From: JABFRZ01 sp036376275
GTDB taxonomy: Bacteria; Planctomycetota; UBA1135; GCA-002686595
Assembly: GCA_036376275.1 (NCBI GenBank)
Contig: DASVAP010000258.1
Coordinates: 76,941-140,940, forward strand
Reading direction: 5' to 3'
Length of the DNA stretch: 64,000 bases
Part shown: piece after piece, positions 34,971-43,234 of the stretch
Layout: each line of letters starts with the position of its first letter
Position numbering within the stretch: the first letter of the stretch is position 1
Program-made: the position numbers and the translations under genes
The notes under the pieces: generated by a model
What the model was told of the DNA's origin: nothing
Database searches by the model: none
What the model saw: only the letters and a program-made list of their open reading frames with translations

Positions 34971-36496
34971 GGTCTGGGTGGGGTCTGGGCGTCGAGCGGG
35001 ATGCGGACGCGGAAGCGCGCCCCGCCGGCGGGCGAGCGCGCGACGGCGACCGTGCCGCCGTGGCCCTCGACGATGGCGGCGACGAGCGAGAGGCCGAGCC
35101 CCGTGCCCTCGCCGGGCGGCTTGGTGGTGAAGAAGGGCTCGAAGACACGCTCGACCAGCTCGGGCGGGACCCCGCTGCCCTCGTCGTCCACGTCGAGCAC
35201 GGCGAAGCCGCCCTCGCGCGCCGCCTCGACGCGCACGAGCTTGCCGGCCGGGCTGGCGTCGCGCGCGTTCAGGACGAGGTTGACCAGGGCCTGCAGGAGC
35301 TCGCCGGAGTTGCCGCGCACGGCGAGGCCCGCCGGGGCCTCGATCTCGAGCCGCACGCTGCGGCGCTCGAGCTGGTGCCGGGTCACGCGCTGGAGCTCCT
35401 GGAGCAGCGTGGCCACCACGACGCGTCCGTGGGGCGCCGGGTCGGCGCGCGCCAGGGTCAGGAGCCGCTGGGTGATGTCGCGCGCCCGGTAGGCCTCGGA
35501 GGCGATCGTGCGGAAGTACTCGGTCTCCTCCTTCGGGTCGAGCGTGCCGCGCTCGAGGCGGCGCTGCATGCCCTCGGCGGCGGTGGCGATCGTGGCCAGC
35601 GGGTTGTTGATCTCGTGCGCCACGCCGGCCGCGAGGACGCCCAGGTCGGCGTAGCGCGCGGCGCGCGCCAGCTCGCGCGTCTTGGTGGCCACACGCTCCT
35701 CGAGCGCGCTCTGCGTGGCCGCCACGCGCGCCGCCATCTCGTCGAAGGCGCGCGCCAGGGCCCCGATCTCGTCGCGGTTCTTCAGCGCGGTCCCGGGCCG
35801 GAAGTCGCCGCGCCCCAGGGCCTCGGCGCGGCGCTCCAGCAGCCGCAGCGGGCGCACGACGTTGTGCAGCACGACCCACAGGAGCCCGACGAAGCCCAGG
35901 GCCGCCACGGCCACGGTGATCAGCATCACGCGTACGGCGCTGCGCGAGCGCTCGCGCAGGTCGGCCTCGGCGTGCTCGGCCTCCTCGCGCGCCTCCTCCT
36001 CCAGGTCCTCGCCCGTCTGGCGCATCTCGGCGATCGCCTCCAGGTCGAGCGGGATCTCGCCGTCGAGCCGCGCCTCCACGCGCTGGTCCAGGGCGGCCAT
36101 GCGCGCGTCGAGCGCGCGCGTCAGCTCGAGCTCCTCCGCCTGGTGGGCCGAGCGCGAGGGGTCCTGGCCCGGCGCGTCGTCCATCGCGTGCAGGATCGCG
36201 CGCACGTCGCGGATCTGCATGCGCAGGAACTCGCGTGGTTCGGGCGAGTCGCCGGCCTCGTCCAGCACCGCCAGCATCAGCCCGATCGACTCGAAGTGCG
36301 CCTCGAGGTCGTTGGCCAGCGCCAGCTCGCGCGATTCCTCCAGCAGCCGCCGCGCGTCGGTGCGCAGCGCGACGAACTGGTGCATGCCGACCGCGCACAC
36401 GCCCGCCAGGAGCGTGAAGAGCCCCAGGGCGAACAGCCCGAGCTTGCGGCGCAGCGGGAAGGGGACGAAGCGCTCCAAGGTCCTGGATTGTGTCAT
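34967..36496 (-). CDS. Sensor histidine kinase
   Basis: A 509-residue membrane kinase. Transmembrane helix one is at about 18-40, a helical sensor region of about 150 residues follows, and helix two is at about 200-222. Then come HAMP, the H-box VAHEINNPLATI near residue 290, the N-box LVLNARDASP, DEGSGVPPELVERVFEPFF and GTGLGLSLV. Partner of the NtrC-type regulator that follows with a 4-base overlap. The signal is unknown; the periplasmic helical bundle resembles chemoreceptor-like four-helix sensors. Confidence 0.93.
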   Translation of the reverse strand: MTQSRTLERFVPFPLRRKLGLFALGLFTLLAGVCAVGMHQFVALRTDARRLLEESRELALANDLEAHFESIGLMLAVLDEAGDSPEPREFLRMQIRDVRAILHAMDDAPGQDPSRSAHQAEELELTRALDARMAALDQRVEARLDGEIPLDLEAIAEMRQTGEDLEEEAREEAEHAEADLRERSRSAVRVMLITVAVAALGFVGLLWVVLHNVVRPLRLLERRAEALGRGDFRPGTALKNRDEIGALARAFDEMAARVAATQSALEERVATKTRELARAARYADLGVLAAGVAHEINNPLATIATAAEGMQRRLERGTLDPKEETEYFRTIASEAYRARDITQRLLTLARADPAPHGRVVVATLLQELQRVTRHQLERRSVRLEIEAPAGLAVRGNSGELLQALVNLVLNARDASPAGKLVRVEAAREGGFAVLDVDDEGSGVPPELVERVFEPFFTTKPPGEGTGLGLSLVAAIVEGHGGTVAVARSPAGGARFRVRIPLDAQTPPRP

Positions 36497-38451
36497 CGGC
36501 GCGGGCCGGCTCCAGCGCCGCGCAGGAGGAGCGCCGGCAGGAGCAGCACGTTGGCGCCCCAGGCCGCCAGGATCGAGCCGGCCGCCAGCACGCCGAACTC
36601 GCGCGTCGTCGTCAGCTCGCCCACCAGGCCCGCCAGGAAGGCGAGCGCCAGCACCAGGGCCGTGATCGAGAGCGCGCGCCCGCTGCGCTGCAGGGTGCGC
36701 GCCACCGCCAGGCGCGCGCCGGCCGTGCTCCGCGCCGCGCGATAGCCGTGCAGGAAGTAGATCGCGTTGTCGATCACGAGCCCGAGCACGACCGAGCCGA
36801 TCATGGCCGAGGCGACGGAGAGCGGCCGGCCGGCCAGCGCCAGGCCGCCGTGCATCAGCAGGCACGGCAGGGCGTTGGCCGCCAGCGCCAGGGCCGTCAG
36901 GCGCAGCGAGCGCAGCCCGAGCCACACGCAGGGCCCGAGCGCGAGGAAGGTCGCCGCCAGGCCGTAGACCTCGCCGCGCACGATCGCGCCCGAGTCGCGC
37001 GCCATGCGCACGGCCGGGCCCATCGCCAGGGCTCGCTCCCAGCCGCGCTCCCGCGCCAGCTCCTCGGCCGCCGTGAAGGTCGCCTCGCGCGCGGTGCTCC
37101 CCGCCGGTGCGAGCAGCAGCGCGACCAGCCCGGTCCCGTCCGCCGCCGTGCGCGGCGGTCCGGCCGGTCCGACCACGCCATCGAGCCCGAGCAGCGCCTG
37201 CTGCAGCCCGAGCAGCGCGAGGAGCCCGCCCTTCGGCCCCGGCGGCGGCAGCAGCACGTCGAAGACCTCCGTGCCGCCCAGGCGCGCGCCGATGCGCGCC
37301 GTCGCCTCGCGGAACGGATGGTGCGCCGGCAGGATGCGCAGCGGATCGTTGTCGACCGTCAAGCGCGTCCAGGCCCAGCCGAGCAGCGCGGCCGCCAGCA
37401 GCGCGCCGAGCGCGATCGGCTGCGCGCGGCGCGCCAGGGCGCAGGCGAGCACGGCCGAGGCCGGGCGCCAGGCCCCGTGCCCGGCCGCGCGCGGGATCAG
37501 GCGCGCCGAGCGCGCCGCGAGCCGCAGGAACGGCGGCAGCGCGGTGAAGGCCAGGACGACCGTCACGACCACGCCCGCCGCCGCGAGCTGGCCGAAGCGA
37601 TCGATGGCCGGGATCGGGCTCGCCGCGAGGGCCAGGAAGCCGACCACCGTCGTCGCCGCGCAGCCCAGGGCGGGCACCCGCACGTCGCGCACCGCCCGGC
37701 ACGAGGCCTCGACCGGCTCCGCGCCGCGCGCGCGCTCCTCGAGATACGCGTCCAGGAGGTGCACCGAGCCGGCCACGCCCACCGCCAGCAGCACCGGCGG
37801 GAGCAGCGCCGTCACCGGGTTGATCGCGTAGCCCAGGGCGAACTGCAGCGCTCCGACCCAGGCGATCCCCCCCAGGGCCGGCAGCATCGCGCCCAGCGCA
37901 AGCGCGGGGCTGCGGTACACCAACAGGAGCAGGAGGAACAGCACCCCGGCGACGAGCGGCACGATGCGGCGCTGCTCGGCGTCCAGCGCGGCCGCCAGGG
38001 CCGCCTCGCCGGCCGGCGTGCCCGAGACGGAGAGCGCGTGCGTGCCGGGCGCGCTCGCCTCGGCCGCCGCGACGAGGGTCGCGAGGTTCGCGCCCACGCC
38101 GCCCGACGCGTCCCGGCGCAGGGTCAGGGCCAGCAGGCGCTCGTCCTCCTCCGCGCCCGGCAGGACCAGGCACTGCTCGGCCTCCGGCCGCGCCCGCAGG
38201 TCCGCGACCCAGGCCTCCAGGGCCTCCTCCTCCGACTCGGCACCCTCCGCGCGCGGCGCCAGCAGCAGCACCAGGGTCGCGTCGTGCCCGAACAGCCGCT
38301 CGCGCTCCTCCTCGGCGCGGGCCTCGACCCGCCCGGTCGAGCGCATCGAACGGTTCTCGACGTCGAGCTCGAGCCGCGCCGCGCGCGAGCCCGCCCAGGC
38401 CGTGGCCCCGGCCAGGACGAGCAGCAGGAAGAGATCGGACCGGGAGCGCAC
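36493..38451 (-). CDS. RND/MMPL-family exporter
   Basis: A 652-residue inner-membrane protein with the MMPL/RND layout: helix one (LFLLLVLAGATAWAGS), a large periplasmic domain, helices two to six (VPLVAGVLFLLLLLVYRS onward), a second periplasmic domain containing TVDNDPLRILP, and a final helix bundle with GLVIDNAIYFLHGYRAAR. It carries hydrophobic compounds or lipids in known relatives; cargo unknown. The start is a GTG at 38451 before RSRSDLF. The stop overlaps the histidine-kinase ATG (ATGA). Smaller than AcrB-type pumps and without adaptor genes nearby. Confidence 0.9.
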   Translation of the reverse strand: MRSRSDLFLLLVLAGATAWAGSRAARLELDVENRSMRSTGRVEARAEEERERLFGHDATLVLLLAPRAEGAESEEEALEAWVADLRARPEAEQCLVLPGAEEDERLLALTLRRDASGGVGANLATLVAAAEASAPGTHALSVSGTPAGEAALAAALDAEQRRIVPLVAGVLFLLLLLVYRSPALALGAMLPALGGIAWVGALQFALGYAINPVTALLPPVLLAVGVAGSVHLLDAYLEERARGAEPVEASCRAVRDVRVPALGCAATTVVGFLALAASPIPAIDRFGQLAAAGVVVTVVLAFTALPPFLRLAARSARLIPRAAGHGAWRPASAVLACALARRAQPIALGALLAAALLGWAWTRLTVDNDPLRILPAHHPFREATARIGARLGGTEVFDVLLPPPGPKGGLLALLGLQQALLGLDGVVGPAGPPRTAADGTGLVALLLAPAGSTAREATFTAAEELARERGWERALAMGPAVRMARDSGAIVRGEVYGLAATFLALGPCVWLGLRSLRLTALALAANALPCLLMHGGLALAGRPLSVASAMIGSVVLGLVIDNAIYFLHGYRAARSTAGARLAVARTLQRSGRALSITALVLALAFLAGLVGELTTTREFGVLAAGSILAAWGANVLLLPALLLRGAGAGPRR

Positions 38452-38635
38452 GCGGAGGGGCCGGAGCCTCGGGGGAGCGCGAAGAGCATGCCGCCACCGG
38501 CACGGGGGTGCGAGGAATCCTCCTGGCGCGGCGGGAAGCGCGCGCGACGGCCGAGCCCGACTCTCCCGCGCACGGCACGCGATCGACCCCGCACTCCCCC
38601 TCGGCCCGGGCGACCTCCGCCGAATCGAAACGATC

Positions 38636-38658
38636 GGGCGTGGAGGTTGGAAACGCCC
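38636..38658. promoter_or_regulatory. GGGCGT/ACGCCC dyad, possible activator site
   Basis: Arms GGGCGT (38636-38641) and ACGCCC (38653-38658) with 11 bases between. It lies about 40 bases upstream of the sigma-54-like promoter and in the divergent gap next to the NtrC-type regulator operon. Candidate enhancer site by position only. Confidence 0.3.
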
Positions 38659-38695
38659 ACGATGCCGGGACCGGCCCCGAACACGCCGCGCGGCC

Positions 38696-38711
38696 TGGAC
38701 CGGGCCTTGCG
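38696..38711 (+). promoter_or_regulatory. Sigma-54-like -24/-12 promoter
   Basis: TGGACC-GGGCC-TTGCG keeps the invariant GG-N10-GC spacing and the TTGC half of the sigma-54 consensus (TGGCAC-N5-TTGCA), with two mismatches in the -24 box. A start about 12 bases downstream lands next to the ATG of the YceI gene at 38725. Confidence 0.4.
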
Positions 38712-38724
38712 AAACACCGCGGCG

Positions 38725-39837
38725 ATGAAACGTCTTCTCGCTCTCGTGGGCGCGGCCGCGATCGGCGCCTGGACCCTGCTCGGGCTCCTGGCGTGGCAGA
38801 GCGTCGGTCAGCGCGTGACGATCCTCTCCTCCGACGCCCCGGAGCGGCCCGAGGGGCCCTCGGAGGTGGCCCTGCTCGGCGACCGCGTCAGCGCGCTGCA
38901 CGAGGACGTGCGCGCGCTCGCGCAGGCCATGGGCGCCGGCCTCTCCGGCCTGCACGAGGAGCTCGGCGCGAGCCAGGACGAGCACGCACGCGTGCTCGGA
39001 GCCCGCATGGACATCCTGCGAGGTGAGGTCTCCTCGCGGATGGCTTCCCCCTCCCCGGACCGGCTGGAGGACCTCCTGCGCGAGGTCGCGGCGCTGCGGG
39101 CGAGCCTCGCGGCGGCCCCGGCGCTCGCCTCGGCAGTCCAGCCGGTTCCACCGCCTTCCGCCGAAGCGGTGCAGGTCGCGGAGCTCCCCGCACCCGTGGC
39201 CGAGGCTCCGGTGGTCGCGGCCGAGCCGCCCCCGGCTCCGGCCGCGAAGCCGAGGAAGAGCTTCCTCGCCTTCACGCTGCCCTCCGACGACCTGCGCTTC
39301 GACGAGCGGCGCTCGTGGGCGCTGCTCCCGGCGCTCTCGCGCGTCGGGTTCGACGCGAAGACCACGCTGCACGACTTCACCGCCGCGACCTCCGGCCTGG
39401 AGGGCTCGCTGGAGGCCGAGCTCGCCCGGCCGGCCCACGAGCCGCACGCGCGCATCGTGGCCCAGGCTGCGCAGCTCGACAGCGGCGACGACGCACGCGA
39501 CGAGGAGATGCACGCGCGCCTGGCGGTCGCGCAGCACCCCACCCTCGAGTTCGAGCTCTTCGAGTTCGTGCCCGAGGCCGTGGACGCCGCCGCGCAGCGC
39601 GCCAGCGGCATCGCGCGCGGCCGCATGACGATCCGCGGCGTCGCCCAGGAGGTCGCCATGCCCGTGCGGCTCGCGCTCGACGAGGCGCGCCGCCTCACGG
39701 TCGAGGGCGAGATGACGCTCGACCTGGAGCGCTTCGGCGTGTCGGTCCCGAACAAGCTCGGCCTGATCACGATGCAGAAGGACGTCCAGGTGTGGATCTC
39801 CCTGAAGTTCCGCGCGAACCCGCGCTCGGAGGGCTGA
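38725..39837 (+). CDS. Membrane-anchored YceI-domain protein
   Basis: A 370-residue protein. An N-terminal anchor (LLALVGAAAIGAWTLLGLLA), a helical or coiled stretch to about residue 115 and a Pro/Ala-rich linker precede a C-terminal YceI lipocalin-like domain (about 180-370). That domain carries RVGFDAKTTLHDFTA, HPTLEFELFEFV and GRMTIRGVAQEVAMPV. YceI proteins bind isoprenoid lipids in the periplasm and respond to stress. It is divergent from the exporter/two-component operon and has a sigma-54-like promoter, so it may be that system's target (inference). Confidence 0.87.
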   Translation: MKRLLALVGAAAIGAWTLLGLLAWQSVGQRVTILSSDAPERPEGPSEVALLGDRVSALHEDVRALAQAMGAGLSGLHEELGASQDEHARVLGARMDILRGEVSSRMASPSPDRLEDLLREVAALRASLAAAPALASAVQPVPPPSAEAVQVAELPAPVAEAPVVAAEPPPAPAAKPRKSFLAFTLPSDDLRFDERRSWALLPALSRVGFDAKTTLHDFTAATSGLEGSLEAELARPAHEPHARIVAQAAQLDSGDDARDEEMHARLAVAQHPTLEFELFEFVPEAVDAAAQRASGIARGRMTIRGVAQEVAMPVRLALDEARRLTVEGEMTLDLERFGVSVPNKLGLITMQKDVQVWISLKFRANPRSEG

Positions 39838-39841
39838 TCCC

Positions 39842-40264
39842 TTGAAGCTCGCACCTCTCCTCGCCCTGACGTTCCTCGCGCTCTCGACGAGCTGCGCCTC
39901 CACCGTCGTCGCGGTCCAGGACCGGGCCGTGCGCGACGAGCTCGAGACGCTCGAGTGGCGCCCGGCCCAGGCCGCCGACCTCGTGGGCCACTGGCGCGTG
40001 AAGCGGATAGGCGGCCCTGCTGCGGCGGTCTTGCTGGACGTTTCGTACTGGATGGACGACTCTGGCCGCTTCAGCGGGGCCGCGCTCTTCGCCGGGCCGC
40101 CGCCGACCTACGAGGTGCTCTCGGGCGAGTGGTCGCTGGCCGAGGGCGGCGCACTGCAGCTCGGCGCGGACGCCGAGCCGGCCGTGGCCGAGGTCGCGGG
40201 CGCGTACCTGCGCATCCGCGGGACGGAGGGGGCGCTCGTCCTCGAGCGCGCCGTGATCGAATGA
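39842..40264 (+). CDS. Small lipoprotein of unknown function
   Basis: A 140-residue lipoprotein. The signal MKLAPLLALTFLALSTSC places lipobox Cys at 18. The mature part (VGHWRVKRIGG, DSGRFSGAALFAG, YEVLSGEWSLAEGG) looks like a small lipocalin-like beta-barrel, but I do not recognise a named family. The start is TTG, 4 bases after the YceI stop. Its stop overlaps the next ATG. Confidence 0.72.
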   Translation: MKLAPLLALTFLALSTSCASTVVAVQDRAVRDELETLEWRPAQAADLVGHWRVKRIGGPAAAVLLDVSYWMDDSGRFSGAALFAGPPPTYEVLSGEWSLAEGGALQLGADAEPAVAEVAGAYLRIRGTEGALVLERAVIE

Positions 40265-41046
40265 GCGAGTCCGCCGCCGCCCCCGCGGGCGCCGCGAGCC
40301 TCGGGCCGGCCTGGCGCCGGCGCGGCCTCGCGCTCCTCGCCGGGTTCCTGTGCCACGGGACCTTCCTGGTGGCCGTCAGCGCGATGTTCCTGGCGCTGCG
40401 CAACGGGCTCGCCCTCGGCCGCGGCGGCCTGCACGGTCCCGCCGCCTGGGCCGCGAACGTCGCCCTCGCCCTGCAGTTCCCGCTGGTGCACTCGTTCCTG
40501 CTCACGGAGCGTGGCCGGCGCCTCCTCGGGCGCGTCTTCGGCGCCCGCCACGGCCGCACCCTGGCCCCCACGACCTACGCCTGGAGCGCCGCGCTCCAGA
40601 TCCTGACGACCTTCCTGCTGTGGTCGCCGAGCGGGACGGTGTGGTGGCATCCGACCGGCGCGGCCGCGCTCGCGCTCCACGCGCTCTACGCCTCGGCCTG
40701 GCTGTTCCTCGGCAAGGCCCTGCTCGACGGCGGGCTCGGGTTGCAGACCGGCTGGATCGGCTGGACCGCCCTGTGGCGCGGCGGCAAGGCGCGCTTCCCG
40801 GCCATGCCCGAGCGCGGGCTCTTCGCCGTCTGCCGCCAGCCGATCTACCTCGGCTTCGCGCTGACGCTGTGGACTGGGCCGGTGTGGACCCCCGACCGGC
40901 TGCTCCTGGCCGGGCTCTGGACCCTATACTGCGTCGTCGGGCCGCTGAAGAAGGAGCAGCGCTACCGGAAGATGCACGGAGAAGCCTTCGCGGAGTACCA
41001 GCGCCGGGTGCCCTACATGCTCCCGGCCCGCCGGCCGGCCGCATAG
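40261..41046 (+). CDS. Isoprenylcysteine-methyltransferase-fold membrane protein
   Basis: A 261-residue membrane protein with about six helices. The C-terminal block CRQPIYLGFALTLWTGP and KKEQRYRKMHGEAFAEYQRR is typical of the ICMT/NnrU methyltransferase fold. It is distantly similar to the protein encoded at 25968-26786. Substrate unknown. The ATG overlaps the stop of the lipoprotein gene (ATGA), so YceI, lipoprotein and this gene form one operon, hinting at isoprenoid-quinone or lipid modification. Confidence 0.75.
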   Translation: MSESAAAPAGAASLGPAWRRRGLALLAGFLCHGTFLVAVSAMFLALRNGLALGRGGLHGPAAWAANVALALQFPLVHSFLLTERGRRLLGRVFGARHGRTLAPTTYAWSAALQILTTFLLWSPSGTVWWHPTGAAALALHALYASAWLFLGKALLDGGLGLQTGWIGWTALWRGGKARFPAMPERGLFAVCRQPIYLGFALTLWTGPVWTPDRLLLAGLWTLYCVVGPLKKEQRYRKMHGEAFAEYQRRVPYMLPARRPAA

Positions 41047-41135
41047 CCTCGCTCCGGCTCCCCGGGCCGAAACGGACCCGGGGGGAGCGCATCAGAAGGG
41101 CTGCCCTCCCCAAGCAGCCCTCCCCGAGCGCTCCC

Positions 41136-42119
41136 ATGACCTCCGAGAACCAGAACTGGGCCATCGTCCTCGCCGCCGGCGAGGGGACGCGGCTGCGCGA
41201 GCTGACCACCGCGCGCGGCGTCTCGACCCCCAAGCAGTACTGCTCGCTGCGCGGCGGACGCTCGCTCCTGGGCGACGCCCTGGCGCGCGCGGCGCGTGTC
41301 GTGCCGAAGAAGCGCATCGTGGTGGTCGTGGCCGAGGAGCACCGGCGCTTCTTCGAGCCCGACCTGGCCGGCCTCCCGCGCGAGAACGTCGTCGTCCAGC
41401 CGCGCAATCGCGGCACGGCGGCGGGGATCCTCCTGCCGCTCTCGGTCGTGCTGGAGCGCGATCCCGGGGCGCGCATCGCCTTCCTGCCCTCGGATCACTT
41501 CGTCGAGCGCGAGCCGGTGCTCGAGTCGGCCCTGCGCCTGGCGCTGGAGTCGCTGGCGGAGGAGCCCGAGGCGCTCACGCTGCTCGGCATCACGCCGGAC
41601 GGGCCCGAGACCGGCTACGGCTGGATCGTCCCGGCGACGAGCCCGCGCCTGCTGCGACCGGTCGCGCGCTTCGTCGAGAAACCCGCGGCGCACGAGGCGG
41701 CCGAGCTCTTCGCGGCCGGCGCGCTGTGGAACAGCTTCCTCTTCGCCGTGCGGGGCGCCACGCTCGCGGCACTCTACCGCCGGCACCTGCCGGAGCTGGC
41801 CGGCGCCTTCGCGCAGGTCTTCGCGGTGCTCGGCGCGACGCGTCGGCGCCAGCTCGAGGCGCTCTACGAGACCCTCGCGACGCGCGACTTCTCGCGCGAG
41901 GTCCTGCAGGCGAGCGCGGCGCAGCTCCGGCTCGAGGTCGTGCCGCCCTGCGGCTGGACGGACCTCGGCACGCCGGAGCGCGTCGAGGCCTGTCTCGCGA
42001 GCCTGACGCGCACGAGCGAGCGCGAGTCGACGCTGCGCCCCGAGCCGCGCGCGGCCTTCGACCTGGCCCAGGCCTTCCGCGGCTTCGCCGCCGGCGGCGC
42101 GGCGGCCCTGCCGGCCTGA
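41136..42119 (+). CDS. Mannose-1-phosphate guanylyltransferase-like nucleotidyltransferase
   Basis: A 327-residue sugar-phosphate nucleotidyltransferase. The N-terminal loop VLAAGEGTRLRELT, PKQYCSLRG, QPRNRGTAAGI, FLPSDHF, TGYGWI, FVEKP and WNSFLFA together indicate the GDP-mannose pyrophosphorylase branch, without the C-terminal isomerase domain found in bifunctional ManC proteins. It supplies GDP-mannose for glycans. The esterase gene follows after 7 bases. Confidence 0.88.
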   Translation: MTSENQNWAIVLAAGEGTRLRELTTARGVSTPKQYCSLRGGRSLLGDALARAARVVPKKRIVVVVAEEHRRFFEPDLAGLPRENVVVQPRNRGTAAGILLPLSVVLERDPGARIAFLPSDHFVEREPVLESALRLALESLAEEPEALTLLGITPDGPETGYGWIVPATSPRLLRPVARFVEKPAAHEAAELFAAGALWNSFLFAVRGATLAALYRRHLPELAGAFAQVFAVLGATRRRQLEALYETLATRDFSREVLQASAAQLRLEVVPPCGWTDLGTPERVEACLASLTRTSERESTLRPEPRAAFDLAQAFRGFAAGGAAALPA

Positions 42120-42126
42120 GGGAAAC

Positions 42127-43113
42127 GTGAAGGTACGCGTCCACTACCCGCTCGAGGCGGGCGAGCTGCGCCTGCGCTCGGACCGCGACTGGGAGCGCGA
42201 CCTCGTGCCGGTGCGCGCCGACCGGCGGCGCTCGCGCTTCGAGTTCGAGCTCGACGACGAGGCGCCCTTCCGCTACTTCAAGCCGCTGCTGGCGGACGGC
42301 AGCGAGCGGCGCTGGGCGCGCGGCGAGAACTTCCTGGCCCTGCGCGAGCGCCGCACGGCCCACGACGTCTTCCCGTACTTCTCCGAGGACTCCTCGTGCC
42401 ACGTGTGCACGGTCTTCGAGGTGCCCTCGAGCTACACCGAGCGCGGCTACGACGTGCGCGTCTTCCTGCCGCCGGGCTACGACGAGAACGAGCTACAGCG
42501 CTTCCCCGTGCTGTACATGCAGGACGGCCAGAACCTCTTCTTCCCCGACGAGGCGGCCCAGGGCAAGCACTGGCGCGTGGCCGAGACCCTCGGGCTGCTC
42601 GAGCGCATGTCGCTCGTGCGCCAGGTGATCGTGGTCGGGGTCTACCCGCGGGACCGCATGCGCGAGTACACCCGGCCGGGCTACGAGGCCTACGGGCGCT
42701 TCCTGGCGCGCGAGCTGAAGCCCTACGTCGACCGCAGCTACCGCACGCTCGCCGGTCCGGAGCACACCGCGATCCTGGGCTCCTCCCTGGGCGGCGTGGT
42801 CTCCTTCTACGCCGGCTGGCAGTACCCCGAGGTCTTCGGCCAGGTCGGCGCGCTCTCCGCCACCTTCGGCTACCAGGACGACCTCCTGGCGCGCGTCCTC
42901 TCCGAGCCCTGCCGGCGCATCCGCGTCTACCTCGACTCGGGCTGGCCGCGCGACAACTACGAGGTCACGCGCAGCATGGCCGCCGCCCTGCGCCGCCGCG
43001 GGCTGTGCGCCGGCAAGGACCTGCTCTACCTCGCCTACCCCGAGGCGCGTCACGAGGAGGACGCCTGGGCGGCCCGCTGCCACGTGCCGTTCCAGTTCTT
43101 CTTCCGCGGGTGA
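42127..43113 (+). CDS. Esterase-D-type alpha/beta hydrolase
   Basis: A 328-residue alpha/beta hydrolase of the putative-esterase family (enterochelin-esterase and antigen-85 relatives). An N-terminal region of about 90 residues (FEFELDDEAPFRYFKPL) resembles a starch-binding-like beta domain. The hydrolase core has YDVRVFLPPGYDENELQ, LYMQDGQNLFF, the nucleophile elbow GSSLGGVVS and a C-terminal ARHEEDAW with the catalytic His. No signal peptide is seen. It may act on acylated sugars, given the neighbouring nucleotidyltransferase (inference). Confidence 0.85.
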   Translation: MKVRVHYPLEAGELRLRSDRDWERDLVPVRADRRRSRFEFELDDEAPFRYFKPLLADGSERRWARGENFLALRERRTAHDVFPYFSEDSSCHVCTVFEVPSSYTERGYDVRVFLPPGYDENELQRFPVLYMQDGQNLFFPDEAAQGKHWRVAETLGLLERMSLVRQVIVVGVYPRDRMREYTRPGYEAYGRFLARELKPYVDRSYRTLAGPEHTAILGSSLGGVVSFYAGWQYPEVFGQVGALSATFGYQDDLLARVLSEPCRRIRVYLDSGWPRDNYEVTRSMAAALRRRGLCAGKDLLYLAYPEARHEEDAWAARCHVPFQFFFRG

Positions 43114-43159
43114 GCGGAGCGGTGGGGCAGGAGACGCCCGAGGGTCGCGGCGTCCCGCC

Positions 43160-43227
43160 GGGCTCCCTGGATCGTGCCCGGCGCGCGATCCTCGCTTGCG
43201 CCCTCCGGATCCCTGCTCAGGCCCTGG
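43160..43227 (+). repeat. GGATCG...CGATCC palindromic repeat, copy 2
   Basis: Core hairpin arms GGATCG (43169-43174) and CGATCC (43186-43191), then CTCGC and a tail with TGCTCAGG that also occurs in copy 1. It lies between the esterase (+) and selenoprotein (-) stop codons. Confidence 0.65.
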
Positions 43228-43234
43228 AGGCGAG

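Noticed and set aside
38499..38511. GGCAC-GGGGG-TGC resembling a sigma-54 promoter
   Set aside because: The GG to GC spacing is 9, not the required 10, and the -12 half lacks TTGC. The site at 38696-38711 is better.
36490..38724. Continuous plus-strand frame reading into the YceI gene
   Set aside because: The upstream part is antisense to the RND exporter and low complexity; the YceI protein starts at 38725 with a proper membrane anchor.
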